Source: Aquificaceae bacterium
GTDB taxonomy: Bacteria > Aquificota > Aquificia > Aquificales > Aquificaceae
Assembly: GCA_015487365.1 (NCBI GenBank)
Contig: WFPT01000145.1
Coordinates: forward strand, 1 to 6,739
DNA: 6,739 nucleotides
Reading direction: 5' to 3'
Each line of letters starts with the position of its first letter. Position 1 is the stretch's first letter. The notes under the pieces were generated by a model, which did no database searches, was not told the origin of the DNA, and saw nothing but the letters and a program-made list of their open reading frames with translations. Positions 6,184 to 6,739 of the stretch are shown here, piece after piece. The position numbers were made by a program, and so were the translations under genes.

Positions 6184-6739
6184 GGAAGTCCTCCTCCTTT
6201 AAGTTTATAGGTCTAAGCTCCTTAAACTCACCTATCCCTTCACCCAGTAAATTCTTTATTTTCTTCCTCTTGTTCTTTAAGAGTTTCCTTAAAAATAGCT
6301 CGTATTCTTCTAAGGGATAGCCCAAGTTAAATTCCTTGGGTCTTAGTAGGACCACACAGGATGTTACCTTGGGCCTTGGGTAAAAGAATTTTGAAGGGAC
6401 ACTCATAACGTAATCTACATCGTAAAAGGTCCTAACCAATAGGGAGGTAGCGCTTCTTTTACCTTTCCCCACCAAACTCTCCCCTACCTCCTTCTGTAAA
6501 GTCAAGACCGCACCCTTAACCTTATCCTTAAAATAAACCAACCTCCTGAGGACCTTAGAGGTAATGTAGTAAGGGATGTTACCAAAGACAAAAACTTTTT
6601 CCTTTAAAAGGCTAAAATCAAAGTCAAGGAAGGAAACCTTTAAGACCCTTAACCTCTTATCTTCTATACTTTTTAGGAGCTCAACGAGCCTATCGTCTAT
6701 TTCCAATACCGTTAGCTCCTTTGGATTTTCCTTTAAAAG
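6125..6739 (-). CDS. ksgA: 16S rRNA dimethyladenosine transferase KsgA, 5' end outside window
   Basis: The visible 204 residues are the C-terminal part of KsgA/RsmA, which uses S-adenosylmethionine to dimethylate two adjacent adenosines in the 3' terminal hairpin of 16S rRNA during small-subunit maturation. Seen in order, numbering from the window edge: VLEID (11-15), the acidic ribose-binding motif; GNIPYYITS, the N-(I/L)-P-Y catalytic motif (Asn54 to Tyr57); VLTLQKEVGESLV; the helix and strand ending VPSKFFYPRPKVTS, the conserved FxPxPKV motif; and a basic KNKRKKIKNLLG helix of the C-terminal domain. The glycine-rich SAM-binding motif I must lie beyond 6739. The frame stays open to the edge, so the TTG at 6706 is an internal leucine codon and not the start. 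About 18 residues follow the usual C-terminus and lie opposite the end of rpoN. Loss of this gene gives kasugamycin resistance in other bacteria. Confidence 0.95.
   Translation of the reverse strand, partial: LLKENPKELTVLEIDDRLVELLKSIEDKRLRVLKVSFLDFDFSLLKEKVFVFGNIPYYITSKVLRRLVYFKDKVKGAVLTLQKEVGESLVGKGKRSATSLLVRTFYDVDYVMSVPSKFFYPRPKVTSCVVLLRPKEFNLGYPLEEYELFLRKLLKNKRKKIKNLLGEGIGEFKELRPINLKEEDFLKLFFSLKGKEGCLGAPYT

Noticed and set aside
6169..6193. Terminator-like hairpin GAGG-AAGT-CCTC (6182-6193) with a T-run on the - strand (6169-6175)
   Set aside because: The stem is only 4-5 bp, the T-run is separated by several bases, and it would end the ksgA message before its own stop codon at 6125. On the + strand no T-run follows. 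Chance within coding sequence is more likely.
6704..6706. TTG as the true start of the - strand ksgA frame
   Set aside because: The frame stays open to the window edge with conserved KsgA sequence (KELTVLEID) continuing through it, so this is an internal leucine codon in a gene cut by the window.
11..6739. CRISPR arrays, tRNA or rRNA genes, insertion sequences, attachment sites
   Set aside because: Coding sequence covers nearly every base. I saw no regularly spaced direct repeats, cloverleaf sequence, transposase motif or terminal inverted repeats.

Overview
The window reads as a compact thermophile chromosome, most likely a member of the Aquificales (Aquifex/Hydrogenobacter/Thermocrinis type). 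The reasons are the gene content, the short 394-residue sigma-54, the very Lys/Glu/Arg-rich proteins, purine-rich coding strands, heavy use of AGG (Arg) and ATA (Ile), and almost no non-coding DNA. This is inference from composition and protein style, since no database search was possible.

Layout: seven genes run on the + strand from 11 to 6183, and one gene converges on them from the right edge. In order they are: a Roadblock/LC7 MglB-type protein (11-508); an MglA-type small GTPase (512-1066); a 366-residue protein of unknown function with three internal PATAN/DUF4388-like repeats (1063-2163); a membrane-anchored c-type haem sensor of the DUF3365/Tll0287-like family ending in a HAMP domain (2157-3035); a TrkH/KtrB potassium channel subunit (3039-4340); its KtrA/TrkA RCK regulator (4337-5002); sigma-54, rpoN (4999-6183); and, on the - strand, the C-terminal two thirds of the 16S rRNA dimethyladenosine transferase ksgA/rsmA (6125-6739, running off the window). 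Every + strand junction is an overlap of 4-7 nt or a gap of at most 3 nt, so the seven genes look like one translationally coupled operon. The rpoN and ksgA 3' ends overlap by 59 nt. There is no stretch over 300 bases without a gene, and I found no convincing promoter, terminator, RNA gene, mobile element or CRISPR array.

Working together: the first four genes look like a signalling module. A periplasm-facing haem sensor with a cytoplasmic HAMP stub lies next to an MglA-like GTPase switch, its presumed MglB-like GAP, and a repeat protein that could act as adaptor or effector. KtrB and KtrA form a complete potassium uptake system. RpoN needs bacterial enhancer-binding proteins, none of which is encoded here. 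The most interesting candidate for an undescribed system is the mglB-mglA-repeat protein-haem/HAMP cassette, possibly a redox-controlled GTPase switch. Its coupling to the potassium genes and rpoN may reflect genome compaction only.
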